A program made the translations under genes and the position numbers. This document shows positions 52,201 to 62,771 of a stretch of 64,000 bases of DNA, one piece after another. Positions within the stretch are counted from its first letter, which is position 1. Each line of letters opens with the position of its first letter. The notes below the pieces were generated by a model. It was given only the letters and a program-made list of their open reading frames with translations, had not been told where the DNA came from and ran no database searches. The DNA comes from Chrysomallon squamiferum (taxonomy: Eukaryota > Mollusca > Gastropoda > Neomphalida > Peltospiridae): NCBI GenBank assembly GCA_012295275.1, contig CM022672.1:24015930-24079929 (forward strand), in the 5' to 3' direction.

Positions 52201-55200
52201 TTAATACTAATCTAAGGTTGCTGCTACAAAATAGGCTGTACACAAACAGTATCATCAAATATCATAGCGGAAGCAAAATAAAACTTCAAACACCAAAATA
52301 ATGAACCATCTAATCATGATACATGAAGTATCTTTAAAAAACAAAACTATAATAAAAGCAAAATTCAATTTACTAGTAAATAATTAAGATTATTTATTGA
52401 TGGCCTTCATATCAGAAAAATAAAATGAAATAAAATAAAATAATTTAAAACATTTAAATAAGTGAACAATATTTCAATGTTTATGTTAACTGAAGATTAA
52501 TAATTATCTTAAGAAAATTATTTCAATAGGTGATAAATAAATGTAGTCACTTCATTAATCTGGCTTAGCAGAATTATTTCTCACGCTGACATTAGGAAGC
52601 TGTCACCCATTTATGATGTATTATAATAGATTATTAATAATTCATATTTATAGCTATTTCATTAATTATGTTTGTTTGTAAACAACACAATTCTAAATTT
52701 GTATACCTAGCAAATCTATACACTCAAATACCCAGATTTTCTGTGCACCCGTGCTTTGTTTTCCAACTGTGGAAAACTGTAAATTGAACTAAGGATGATA
52801 AAGCACTGTACCAACACAAGACAATTTACACAATTTACATAACTATGTTCATTCAAACAGCCTGACACATATCGGTCACTCTTTCCTAATAAAAAGTATG
52901 ATAATAATATTTGTGAGACTGCAATATTTTTCTTTCATTCACAACATTATTTCTATGAAGAAAAAAGCACATTTCAAATAAATTAAAGATATATCAATCT
53001 TAGTATGGTTAATTCAGCTTCATCAAGGCTGTCTTACATATCTCAATACAACATAAAAGAAAATGAAAATAACTGCTGCCTCTATGAACTCCTCAGATTT
53101 GTAATTTATTTTATTTTATTATTATATATACTGCTTTAACAAAAACAAAACACATAAATAAATTCATGTATTTAAGATTTACAATTTATGAATGGAATCA
53201 AGTATAGCTTCTCAAAAATTCAACCATGTATAGACAGAAATATTAACAAACAAGAATGACATATGCACATACAGCTAGGACAGACATAATTGTAAAATGA
53301 AACTATTACATAAATATTAGGTACAGAGAAAGTAACATACCCATCAGCATCAACTCTTGGTTTGTCATGTGCACTATAAAGTGAACTTTTCAGATGTGTT
53401 CTTGGCCTAGCAACATTTGAGCTGTGACTGCTAACTTTTTTCTAAAGTTAAAACATTTTTCAAAAATTAATATATATTTTTTTTTATAATAGTTAGTTAA
53501 TAGACAGATATAACAGAAAGTCCAGAGAAATAAAAATGAGAACTTTCTTCTTTGTTTTTCATTTTTTCTTTTTAAGAAAGAAATGTATGTAAAAATGTTA
53601 TATACAAGTGCCATCTTGTGCTAAGCAACAAAACTATAAATCGAAAATGAAACAGCCAATAAGAAGCAGTATTTTATTAAACCTTAAGTTTAAATACAAT
53701 AGCAAATAACTAAAATATAACATATCTAATTATTTTACAGACTTTATAAATTTTAAATATATTTCCAATTTAAATCAGTTTAAATGCAGATAAATGTCAG
53801 CTAATAAATATTTAAAAATAAAAGAAAAAACTAAAAACAGATCTAGAAAACATTTGCATTAAAAGATTTCAAAGAAAGTTCTGAAAAGTAGAAAACTAAA
53901 TACACAAATGAAGAATATTAAAATTAAAACTAATATGATAAGAAAAGAAAAACATTATTTTTTTCTGTTAAAATTGACTAAACTTAATTTTATAATTTAT
54001 TTAATCTTTCTTTTTTTTGGTGATAAATTTATACAGTTCTTTTTCTTTTCTTTTTTTGTCTTATATTTCTATGTCAAAATCACTGGAATTTTTACAGTTC
54101 ATATTAAGTTGTAATAAATTCATGAAAATCAGCTTTATATTTTAGATTAAAATCATTAATGCTTTATAATTACAACTATTTAAGTTTTCAAATTTAGTTG
54201 TGATAAATTCATAGACAAATGAATACAAAAAACAATGTTTTGCATTAGTTAAGCAAAAGTAAATTAATAAAGTAGTTAAGATATTAAGATATTATATACA
54301 CCCATACATATATATATATGTATATATTATACAGCACAATCGAACTGCCTGAAAAAAAGGCTGAGATTACATTAATATTAGTTCACACTTAGTGATATCT
54401 GATTGTTAGCATTTTTGTTTGCCAGTTTGCATTGGAATATAGTACAAAAATACAAATATAATTATAAATATCAAAGGAATATAATTAAAAACATAAATAC
54501 AATACAGCAAAATATGACACCATAACTCCACTGTGATTATTTTGATGAAAATAAGTATTAAAATTTGAAAACATAAGCATCTGGTAAGGCAGAAGTAATA
54601 TTAAAATCCAATGTTTATAGAAACTTGCCAAAACTGTTCATTTATTGAATCTAATAAATTAATAATAAATAACAATAACAGACTTTAAAATTAAATATAA
54701 GTTAAAGGTTATGAAAATATAAACAAAACATGATCTTATACTTAATGGAAATGTTAATTTTTTCAATATTATTCTACAACACAATCAAATTTAATATTTA
54801 TTGAAAAATTTAAGCACTGATTAAAACCTTTATATTTTATTTATTGAAAAATTAAAAAATTAAAAAGAAAAAAGAAAAAAAGAAAAATACAAAATTAAAA
54901 TTTATAAAGTTTTGGCATATTCCAGTGTAAATACAAGAGATAGAAAAGCCTGAAGAAATAAAACATTTTCTCATCTAATTATTTATCCTGGCAGAGTTAT
55001 CTACCTTTAATACAGGAAGCTCAGCAAACTGTAAAATAAACAAGCTACTTGTAACTATTAAAATTGTTTTATTATTAAAGTTAAGTTATTAATAATGTTC
55101 ATAAACATAAATACACACACATACACACATACAAAAACTGGATCAAAATAAATAATAACTATAAAATTGTGAAGAATAAAAAAATAATAATTAGATAATT

Positions 55201-55476
55201 AATTATTAACCATTCACAATTAAATATTTCTTTAATTAGTCATAAATTTTTGGTGTACATTTTTTTCCTCTCTCTATGTACATAATAGAATTTTAAAATT
55301 ACATTCATTATTTGCAGCCCTTTTCCAAACCTAAAGTTAAAGATAATTAGTAAACAAAATCAATCAACATTAACAAAATTCTTTTCATTCTTTTGCATGA
55401 ACTACTTCTCTGTATTTCAAATTAATAAAATATATATATATAAGAATTTCATAAATTACATTTACTTAGTATTTAG

Positions 55477-55564
<88 letters not shown>

Positions 55565-57815
55565 GCAATGCATTAAGACTAAACTATAAAAAAGAAATTA
55601 TTTTCAAACCAAATCTCTCCTTTAAAATGCACTATATTAATTTCATATTTAAAGCACATTATACTCATCTTGCATTTAAAATGCACTACATTCAAGTACA
55701 TTCAAAATTTACTAATATCTGCTGCACATTAAACTCTGAGCTAAATATGAACAAAAACCAAGCATAATTATTAATGATAATAATTTAAAATATGTGTCGA
55801 CTACTAACTACTACTACCTCATTGGATATTTTCATGGATATTAACTACATAATCTTAAGTTAAACAAAAATCCACCTACCACTTTTGTTTCTTCACGATG
55901 ACGTTCTATTTCCAGTGGCATCATTTCTTCTGTATGATCTTTTACTAAGACAATCTGCTGGTCTTGTTCATCAGATAGTCTGCAGCAGAAACATTTTTAA
56001 AATCACTGTTTTTCATTTCTTGATCAGAAATATAAAATAAAGCTCAGCTTATAATTATAGATGAGCTGATATTACAGTTAAGTCAATTTTTTGTTAAAAT
56101 AAGATGCATATTTTATTTTACTTTTTCTTTAAAAAAATTAATTAATTAACAATTTTTTTGATTATATCATACTGGTTTTGGTTTTATTTTGAGACATTTG
56201 GTTGCTATTGTTGGGTTTTTCTTTCCTTTTCTTTTATTGTTGTTTTGTTTGGAGTTTAGGGAGATTTTTTTTAGAGGGCATGGGAGTTTTAAAGAAAACT
56301 GATTTATGCTTCATCTTAACTCTCTTCATAGTACAAACAGAAGATATTATTATCTCTATTCTAGGTATAACTTTATTTAATTTAATATAAAATTAAAAAA
56401 AAAAAAAATTCAATATCTACATTATTACACATGGAGTACAGAAAAACAGGAAGAGAATTAAAATTTCCATGGACAAAGCAAAATCTAAATGCCATTCATG
56501 CCAGAGCATTTGCAAAGACTTTGGATGGATTTTACCAACTTCAAAAATGTTTTTATAACACATATATGTGCATTATTATATGTGTGGTACACCATACCTT
56601 GGAGAATCACCTGGTTTTTTTCTTGTACTCTTATTTGGATTTGGCACCCACATATAGCACTGTTTTGAGAGGAAGGTTTCATCCCATCTGCTGTTCAAGT
56701 CATCAATGTCAAATACTTCCTGGACTTCGACAACATGTAACTGAGGTAACTTATCATAATTTTGACTGGCTCGTCTTGGAGTTGGCATTAACCGTTTTCT
56801 TTCTAATGCTGAACTAGAAATGATAAAAAAAATAAAGATTATTCAAAAAGAAAATATTTTCTGTTAATAATAATTAAATACACACGCTTAATTATGATAT
56901 ATGATTTAGTTTACACTAATTCAGATACATTTAAATAGATGGTACATTCTTTGACTGCTTTTAATCAAAAGAATCTTATAGCTAAGAAAAACACAACCAA
57001 TTAAAAAAATTGATAAAAATTAATCTGAGTACAAATTTAATAATGTGTTACATACTGAATATGCTTATCAGATGAGGTTTGATACAACCAGTGTCCATCA
57101 TATCTGACAGGATACCGGTCATTGGGATCAAAACCATAGTCATCAAGCATGTTGTACATAGTCTGGTTTGGAAGATCTACATTAAAAATTCAAAAATATT
57201 ATTTCAAAACATATAAACTATTCAAAATATAATTAGAAGATTATTTTATGCAAAATGCATTAGTTTTGGCAAAATAATAATTTTAGAAGAAAGAAAAATA
57301 TATTCTAAAAAAACAAAAAAGCAAGTTAAAAAGTGCTTATAATAATACAAGTTTTTTCTGAAATAAAAATCAAATGAAAAGGTAAAATATGGTAATAAAT
57401 TATTTTAATTCATATTTATAGAATTTTAAGTGATCATTTTATAAAGAAATTAGTATAAGCATTTGTGTCAACTAAAATAAGCATATGATAAGAGATATAA
57501 GTTAAAATGAAAAACCTTTAAACTTAAAGTCATTCAAAATGTGAGTTTTCTAAAAAATGTAAGATCTTTTCAAATAGTATGAAATATATATTATAGAAAA
57601 AAACACAAAAAAATTAATATAAAATATTTACCCGTTTCTGTAGGTTCTTCATCATCTAGTGGCTGGGTCATGATTGTATAATGTGGGAATCCTTTATCTT
57701 TTCTTGATGTTGACTCCCAACAAGAAGGATGAGTGCAGTGAGGACCACATGACGTTTCATCCTCTACTGCTATCGCAACATCAGCTGAGGGTGAATATGG
57801 ACTTGCTAAAGTCAT
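42960..57815 (-). CDS. Unrecognised large hydrophilic protein, at least 15 coding exons
   Basis: Fifteen exons with GT-AG borders keep phase throughout from ATG 57815. The last frame ends at 43421 (1028 aa) or, after a frame change near 43535, at 42960 (about 1180 aa). Residues 62-101 hold a Tyr/Asp-rich segment (MYNMLDDYGFDPNDRYPV). Residues 102-173 include VVEVQEVFDIDDLNSRWDE and an aromatic CYMWVPN. A helical stretch lies near 249-300 (LRDLLELPRDILMQVLDRLK). Residues 503-566 are rich in Ser-Pro. Residues 567-596 are a short coiled coil (IEELEMEIQKLRKN). Residues 599-633 are a 13-residue repeat, and the C-terminus is Ser/Glu/Ala-rich. No membrane segment or catalytic motif is visible. I do not recognise the family; a scaffold or cytoskeleton/cilium-type protein is only a guess. 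A first coding exon upstream of 57838 may be missing from this model. Confidence 0.7.
44772..44930 (-). CDS. Minus-strand gene exon
   Basis: 159 nt, phase 1 to 1, acceptor TATTTACAG, donor CACAG then GTAACA. It encodes a Lys/Asp/Glu-rich segment with RMDVYVDQIEKPKIHIKK and ITGLYYDVPGT. Confidence 0.7.
44998..45033. repeat. GT microsatellite
   Basis: About 18 GT dinucleotides in an intron of the minus-strand gene. Confidence 0.95.
45305..45592 (-). CDS. Minus-strand gene exon (13-residue repeat)
   Basis: 288 nt, phase 1 to 1, acceptor TGTTTACAG, donor ATAG then GTGACA. It starts with about 2.7 copies of a 13-residue unit (EKEIIEKPSNEES, EKEIIKKPSNEES, EKEIAKKSS) and continues SPPAKIHFKRNSLPDEQFRA. 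Confidence 0.75.
45483..45587 (-). repeat. 39-bp coding tandem repeat
   Basis: Three adjacent 39-bp units (the last partial), nearly identical at DNA level, encode the EKEIIxKPSNEES repeat. This suggests recent in-frame expansion. Confidence 0.85.
45803..45863. repeat. GGAT microsatellite
   Basis: GGAT and GAAT units, about 14 copies, in an intron. Confidence 0.9.
45961..46050 (-). CDS. Minus-strand gene exon (short coiled coil)
   Basis: 90 nt, phase 1 to 1, acceptor TTGCAGCAG, donor ATGA then GTATGA. It encodes NVIEELEMEIQKLRKNTFV with heptad-like spacing. Confidence 0.7.
46226..46318. repeat. AAT, AGT and poly-A compound repeat
   Basis: About 16 AAT triplets, a few AGT/AGC triplets, then a poly-A run. 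Confidence 0.9.
47109..47301 (-). CDS. Minus-strand gene exon (Ser-Pro-rich)
   Basis: 193 nt, phase 0 to 1, acceptor GTTTTCAG, donor ATAG then GTAAGT. It encodes about ten Ser-Pro or Ser-containing Pro-directed sites (VHSPKVPLSPVASK, SVSPVPRF, NSPNQSPASSPFP), a likely phosphorylated linker. Confidence 0.75.
47611..47765 (-). CDS. Minus-strand gene exon (Ser/Thr-rich)
   Basis: 155 nt, phase 1 to 0, acceptor TTTTCTTAG, donor TCTAAA then GTAAGT. It encodes PVPSTPSSSHTSIYEG and then ERDVRGVVYDPKYIQSK. Confidence 0.75.
48666..48806 (-). CDS. Minus-strand gene exon (LPELPSGVTHVRPF)
   Basis: 141 nt, phase 1 to 1, acceptor TTTTAATTTAG, donor ATTG then GTCAGT. It encodes SLGLPELPSGVTHVRPFTYR, a less charged, structured-looking stretch. 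Confidence 0.75.
49149..49546 (-). CDS. Minus-strand gene exon (longest internal exon)
   Basis: 398 nt, phase 2 to 1, acceptor TTTTTTCAG. The preferred donor is GTAAGT at 49148; an alternative donor 3 nt earlier keeps the frame. It encodes a coiled-coil start (TSKKKIQTEIENVKQSLESR) then a Lys/Ser/Asp-rich, disordered-looking region with many potential phosphorylation sites. Confidence 0.75.
51400..51465 (-). CDS. Minus-strand gene exon (amphipathic helix)
   Basis: 66 nt, phase 2 to 2, acceptor TATTCTGCAG, donor GAAAG then GTATTA. It encodes LRDLLELPRDILMQVLDRLK, a strongly amphipathic helix. Confidence 0.75.
53341..53441 (-). CDS. Minus-strand gene exon (basic, Ser/His-rich)
   Basis: 101 nt, phase 0 to 2, acceptor TAACTTTAG, donor GATGG then GTATGT. 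It encodes KKVSSHSSNVARPRTHLKSS and the residues after it. Confidence 0.7.
55005..55028 (-). CDS. Minus-strand gene 24-nt microexon
   Basis: Phase 0 to 0, acceptor TTATTTTACAG, donor TTAAAG then GTAGAT. It encodes FAELPVLK. Both splice sites are strong and it links two exons that would also join without it, so alternative inclusion is likely. Confidence 0.6.
55479..55564. repeat. CT then TA compound microsatellite
   Basis: About 33 CT dinucleotides followed by about 10 TA dinucleotides. Confidence 0.95.
55880..55979 (-). CDS. Minus-strand gene exon (acidic helix)
   Basis: 100 nt, phase 2 to 0, acceptor CTGCTGCAG, donor AAAGTG then GTAGGT. It encodes LSDEQDQQIVLVKDHTEEMM and a charged helix ending ERHREETKV. 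Confidence 0.75.
56598..56813 (-). CDS. Minus-strand gene exon (RKRLMPTPRRASQNYDKLPQ)
   Basis: 216 nt, phase 2 to 2, acceptor ATTTCTAG, donor CCAAG then GTATGG. The conserved-looking core has VVEVQEVFDIDDLNSRWDE and CYMWVPN. Confidence 0.75.
57056..57176 (-). CDS. Minus-strand gene exon (DDYGFDPNDRYPV)
   Basis: 121 nt, phase 1 to 2, acceptor AATGTAG, donor ATTCA then GTATGT. It encodes a Tyr-rich, probably globular segment ending HWLYQTSSDKHI. Confidence 0.75.
57632..57815 (-). CDS. Minus-strand gene, first resolved coding exon
   Basis: The exon spans 57632-57838, with acceptor TTTTTACAG and donor ACGG then GTAAAT. The first in-frame ATG is at 57815-57813, but the frame is also open to the acceptor, so translation could begin in an exon not found. 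It encodes SPYSPSADVAIAVEDETSC, a Cys/His cluster (CGPHCTHPSCW) and MTQPLDDEEPTET. Confidence 0.65.
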
Positions 57816-58190
57816 TCTATAATCTATCTGGTTTTGCTCTGTAAAAAAAAAAAAAAAAAAAAAGAAGTTATAATAATAATAATAATAAAATATACAAATA
57901 AATAAATAAAAATTAAAAATCATAACTGCTATTACAAAAATGTATAACTTTATAAAATGAATACTAATTAATAAGGTACTTGTATATAAAAGTACATTTA
58001 AAATTATATATAAATAAATAAATAAATAATTGTAAGAGTGGGAATAGAATGTGTACAAAACCATAAGCATTTTAGATTTTTATTTATTTTATATTCTTTT
58101 TAAAGAAAAGATTATTTAATCAATTTAATCTGTCCACTTTATTTTCACATGATATGTATTTGTTTAATTTAAACATAAATCAATCTGGTA

Positions 58191-58194
<4 letters not shown>

Positions 58195-58233
<39 letters not shown>

Positions 58234-58265
58234 ACACATATATATATATATATATATATACATAC
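58195..58265. repeat. TA/CA compound microsatellite
   Basis: Two TA runs around a short CA run. Confidence 0.9.
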
Positions 58266-58395
58266 ATATACATATACTCACATACACACATTAAATGACA
58301 TTTTTTATTTATTAAACACTAATAACAATATATACAAAAAACTCATAATTTTGTACTATTTTCGTAAGTTCTACTGTTTATGTTATATTTCTCTT

Positions 58396-58421
58396 AATAT
58401 TAATAATAATAATAATAATTA

Positions 58422-58490
<69 letters not shown>
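58396..58490. repeat. TAA/ATT palindromic microsatellite
   Basis: About 8 TAA triplets pass directly into about 23 ATT triplets. The junction is a perfect inverted repeat. Confidence 0.95.
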
Positions 58491-58799
58491 AATATTTTTT
58501 TTAAATATGTACATTTGCCTTAAATATATACATCATACAGGAATAAAGTGGATAAGTAAACGACATAGATCATATTCCCAAAACATGTATCACAGATGAC
58601 AGAATCTGCTGAAGCAGTGAAGGAATTATAACTAGTTTTCCGCTTTATGTCACAATTTCACTTTTTCTTGAAAAATATGCATAACATGCCTATGCATAAA
58701 CCTTTCTATTAAATAATGCAACATACTCATAATATAAAAACTTCAAAAGACATAAATCCATCCTTTTTAAAAGTGTTGAAAATAACAAGTTGTTTGTTT

Positions 58800-59072
58800 T
58801 GATTTCCACCATTCTGTGGTGGCCATTTTGAAACAACTTCCTGGCAACTAGCAGACACGCACAAATTTTAATTACATAAAATTGTTTTAGACATTTAACA
58901 CAATATTTGTATTTATTTATTTATTAATGAAATAATGTTAATGATTTATCCTGACTACAACACAAAATTTTTGTTTTTTATATTTGTCCCGTAACTAGCG
59001 GAAGTATTTTTGACGGAACTGGAGTTTTATTCCTGCCATCCTGGACGTGCTTTTGTCACATCAAGATTAGTC
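58800..59072. promoter_or_regulatory. Probable bidirectional promoter (minus-strand gene / endophilin-B)
   Basis: This block is GC-richer than its flanks and has no TATA box close to either start. Visible sites are GCGGAAGT (ETS-type) at 58998-59005; AAAATGGC on the minus strand at about 58822-58829 (YY1-type, also an ATG); and GTTGCC on the minus strand at 58843-58848 (a half X-box as bound by RFX factors). Head-to-head orientation of the two genes supports a shared promoter. Binding is not shown. Confidence 0.45.
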
Positions 59073-59150
59073 ATGGATGTTAATACGATGAACGCAAAAT
59101 TCAAGAAATTTGCTGGTGCAACAGCAACAGCATTTAATAGAGCTGTGCAG
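59073..59150 (+). CDS. SH3GLB1: Endophilin-B exon 1
   Basis: ATG at 59073 (TAGTCATGG), 26 codons, donor GCAG then GTATTA, phase 0. A second in-frame ATG is at codon 6. It encodes the amphipathic helix 0 region FKKFAGATATAFNRAVQ. Confidence 0.9.
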
Positions 59151-62100
59151 GTATTATACAAAATTTATTTCTGTCTTTACTTGTAAAATTTAAATCAAAC
59201 AATCATTGGTGATGCAGCCATTGCAGGTCAACTTGTACAACTTGTAGTCTTAGTCACAGTGGAAATCACCCGCCCACTTCATACTGAATCATAGTTGTAA
59301 ACAATGCTAATTCACTGAAGCAAATCTAAAATGACATAATAGTCAAAAACACTTTTATTTTTTATTTACCTGGTTTCATACAGACATTTTGCTGCTAAAA
59401 GTATTATGATCGTTATTATATAACGAAATTAATGTTAAAAATTCCAAATTATTGATTTAGTTTTAATTTGTATTTAATCAGTTTTTATATATAATATTAA
59501 AAATGAGCATATAATGATATATGTATATTCATTTTATTTTGCAGTGATATTTTGTATAATTATTACCAGGTTTATTAAAATATTTTGTTTCATCGTTGCC
59601 CTTCAAGTACAGATATACAAAAAATAAATGTTAATTACAGTTTTTATTAGTAACTTTTGTTTTTTTAGATAATGTTTAAGGTTGGTCCCTAATATTTAAT
59701 ACAGTATAAAATTAATTGTGAAATTTTAATAATTTTATAGAATACTGATACTGTTAAATAATTAATAAATTATCAGTAGAGTTAATAGTTATATTATTAG
59801 AGGATATGCTTAAAATATACGCTTACCAAATCTCAAATTTTCTAACCCATATATAATATACCTTTTTGTATGTTTAATTATTACTGCCCACATGTCTAGT
59901 ATTCATTGACATTCCATGGTGAAAAGTTATCATTCTTCCAATTTTCATAAAGCAAGGCTTTCATTAACAGAAGGATTACAGGAGGGTTTTTTTTTTTTTT
60001 TTTTTTTTTGAGTAAATAACAATATAAAACTAATTAAAAATTGCCATTTTATTTGCTGTTATTTCCACATGTTTTATGTGTTAAAAATGTTTGTCTCAGT
60101 AAACAGCACTTTTCTATTAGTCTTAAAACACAAGAGAGACAAAAAAAAAAAAATACATTTTCCTGTTTCCTACTTCCTGTTTTAAAAATAGATTGTGTGA
60201 TATAAGTCTGATATGACTCTAGATTGCAGGCAGCTTTCGCCATATACCATCAGCATATTTTAATAGATTTTCTGTTTTTCTATTGACAGTTTTACATTTT
60301 AGTAATTTATTATTTATTTATTTCACTTATTTTTTAATCTATTTATTAATTTTTTAAACTTTATAATTATCATTGTCATTATTATCATTATCATTGTCTT
60401 TATTGCTATTATTATTATTATTATTATAACTTTATTTATTTCACTTATTTTTTAATCTATTTATTAATTTTTTAAACTTTATAATTATCATTGTCATTAT
60501 TATCATTATCATTGTCTTTATTGCTATTATTATTATTATTATTATTATTATAACTTTGTAAGTATTTTATTTTAATGCTTGTGAGATAATATTTTATGTA
60601 TTATCTTTAAAGTTATACATTATTTATTAATTTGTTGTTAATCAATCATCAGTACTTTTACCTGGTATGCCTTTCAATTTAAAAATATTAGTTTATAATC
60701 AGTTAAAATAAATGGTTTTGGAGTTTAAATAAATTAAAATGATTGATCAACAGAATAAAAAGCTAATGATTATAATAAAAAAAACCTGAAGGTTCTATTT
60801 TGTAATTAGCACACTGTTTCAGTAATAATAACAAGAAGAAGAAGAAGAAGAATATATAAAATAAAAAAAGGAAAGAAATTTTTATTTTTATTTTTTAAAT
60901 TTATTATTATTATTATTGCTGTTGTTATTGTTATGTATGATTATTATTGTTGTTGTTGTTGGCTTTTTTGGGTTTGTTTTGCCTTTGCTTTCTTCATAAA
61001 TTTATTTATATCGTAGCCACTATTATCATATCAGTCAACTATAAATCAGTCATTGGCCTGAAAAGCTGAAAAATTTCTGCTTCGGCATCAAAAATATATT
61101 GATTCCAGTAGGAAGTTCATTGCTGGGCTTAATCCATGTAAACATGTTTCTGTGACTGCAGTAACTAAACCAGTGATAATAATGTGATGTTTCTTGATGA
61201 TCTTCCTTTTAATTAAATGAACATTCATCTTTTTCCATTTTATCAATATTATTAATACAGTTTGGCAACAAATGCCATATGTTATCACTGAAAAAAAGAA
61301 ATAAATTACTCAGAAGCATTTACTACACAAATTTTAAGTGGTAAATATAATGTAAATTATATGTTAGAATTTGCTTGCAAATTCTTAGTTTTTATATTTA
61401 TGTATATCAGATAACATTTTAAATTCAAATAATGTCTGATGTCTTTACAAATCATTAATCCAAAATAGCTGATAATGCAGTTTTGTTCAGTAATGCAAAG
61501 ATCAGACAGCACAAGAAACATTGACTTGGGAAATTTGTGTCAAATGCCAATTATCTCATTTTAAAGAGAGCATGAACAGAATATTGACCATCTTCTACTG
61601 ACTAACCTTGTACAGTTCTATATAATAAGAGCTCTGGGAGTAACCTCAGCATATACAAAATGTAAATCTGTCAAGTCATCAGCAGCAGAAAAACCCATCA
61701 GTATTCCTGTTGAACAGATGTGATTTCTTCTAAGCTAGTCATTCTGTGATAATGCTAATATTCAATCAATTTTTGCTGAGACAATCTTATTCATAATACA
61801 TTAATTATATTTTTTATTTTTTATTGTATAACAACAATAATGTGATATTGATATCTCTATTTTATTGCATGTATGTACGTGTGTATACAAATATATTTTT
61901 CTTTTTTCCTTTCTTTTTTTTAAATATCTGGTAAATTCAATTATTTCATTAATAAATGCACTCAATTATTTCAAAAACAAAAATCCATTTTCTCTCAAAG
62001 TTCATCAAAAGCTATAGTATCTGTTTTCCTGTCTTATGGAAATTTATAGAAGACTCCATGTTATAAAGCAGTAAATGTAGCACAAGGAGGAAAGGTTGCC

Positions 62101-62771
62101 TTGTTATCTTATCACATATATCACAACCAAAACACAACATGTAATTAAATATATTATGTAAATATAATTTTAACATTTGTAGTTCACTGAAGAAAAACTT
62201 GGATCAGCTGAAAAGACAGAACTTGATGCACATTTTGAAAATTTAATGAATCGATCTGAAAAGACAAAACTATGGACAGAACGCATATTGAAACAAACAG
62301 AAGCTGTCATCCAGCCAAACCCAAGTAACATTTAATATTTTATTTTTCTTTGTATTAATATTTTGATAGGGAAGTTTGCTTCAGGTTTTGGTTTTAGAAA
62401 CTGAAGAACTTTGTCATGTGTCTTCAAATAAGTAGAAATTTAATTTTATTTTTCATTTCTAATCACATTATCAGTCTGATACATCATTTTCAAACTGGAT
62501 ATGTTTGCATTTTGCAGTTAAGATGTATATTTGATAATTAAAAACTAGAAATATAAAAACAATGAAATATGTGGGTGTTAAAAAGTTTATATTGATAGTA
62601 ATAACTCTCATCAATAAAATGTTTGATTATGATCATTTTTAGACCAAAGGATGGAAGATTTGCTATATGAAAAACTCGACAAGAAGAAAAAAGATCGCAT
62701 GACTCAGACAGAACAACTTGGACAATACATGGTGGATGCTGGTAATGATTTTGGGCCAGGAACAGCATATG
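59073..62771 (+). CDS. SH3GLB1: Endophilin-B (SH3GLB), N-terminal BAR region, partial
   Basis: Coding exons 59073-59150, 62183-62324 and 62643-62771 join in phase (349 nt, 116 residues plus 1 nt), and the gene continues beyond the window. The sequence follows animal endophilin-B closely: FNRAVQFTEEKLGSAEKTEL, LWTERILKQTEAVIQPNP, LGQYMVDAG and FGPGTAYG all have direct counterparts in SH3GLB1/SH3GLB2. This is the N-terminal amphipathic helix and the first part of the BAR domain, which binds and curves membranes; the family acts at mitochondria, Golgi and autophagosomes and carries a C-terminal SH3 domain (established knowledge), here outside the window. A lysine-rich KLDKKKKDR stretch is more basic than the human equivalent. 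Invertebrates usually have one SH3GLB gene, so the vertebrate number is only a label. Confidence 0.93.
59151..62182 (+). other. Endophilin-B intron 1
   Basis: AT-rich intron with poly-T, ATT and GAA runs and a 118-bp tandem duplication. No further exon seen. Confidence 0.8.
60313..60554. repeat. 118-bp tandem duplication in endophilin intron 1
   Basis: Positions 60313-60430 are repeated at 60431-60554 with no base change apparent. The second copy has two extra ATT triplets near its end. Confidence 0.95.
62183..62324 (+). CDS. SH3GLB1: Endophilin-B exon 2
   Basis: Acceptor ACATTTGTAG, donor CCAA then GTAACA, phase 0 to 1. It encodes FTEEKLGSAEKTELDAHFEN through IQPNP, the first BAR helix. 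Confidence 0.93.
62643..62771 (+). CDS. SH3GLB1: Endophilin-B exon 3
   Basis: Acceptor CATTTTTAG, donor TATG then GTAACT, phase 1 to 1. It encodes NQRMEDLLYEKLDKKKKDRM through FGPGTAY. Confidence 0.92.

Noticed and set aside
56431-56817. 128-codon plus-strand frame
   Set aside because: It is antisense to a well-supported minus-strand exon (56598-56813) and has no motif of its own.
58824-58826. ATG in AAAATGGCCACC as start codon of the minus-strand gene
   Set aside because: The nearby donors either give the wrong phase or create an immediate stop when joined to the exon at 57838. It is kept only as a possible upstream ORF or YY1-type site.
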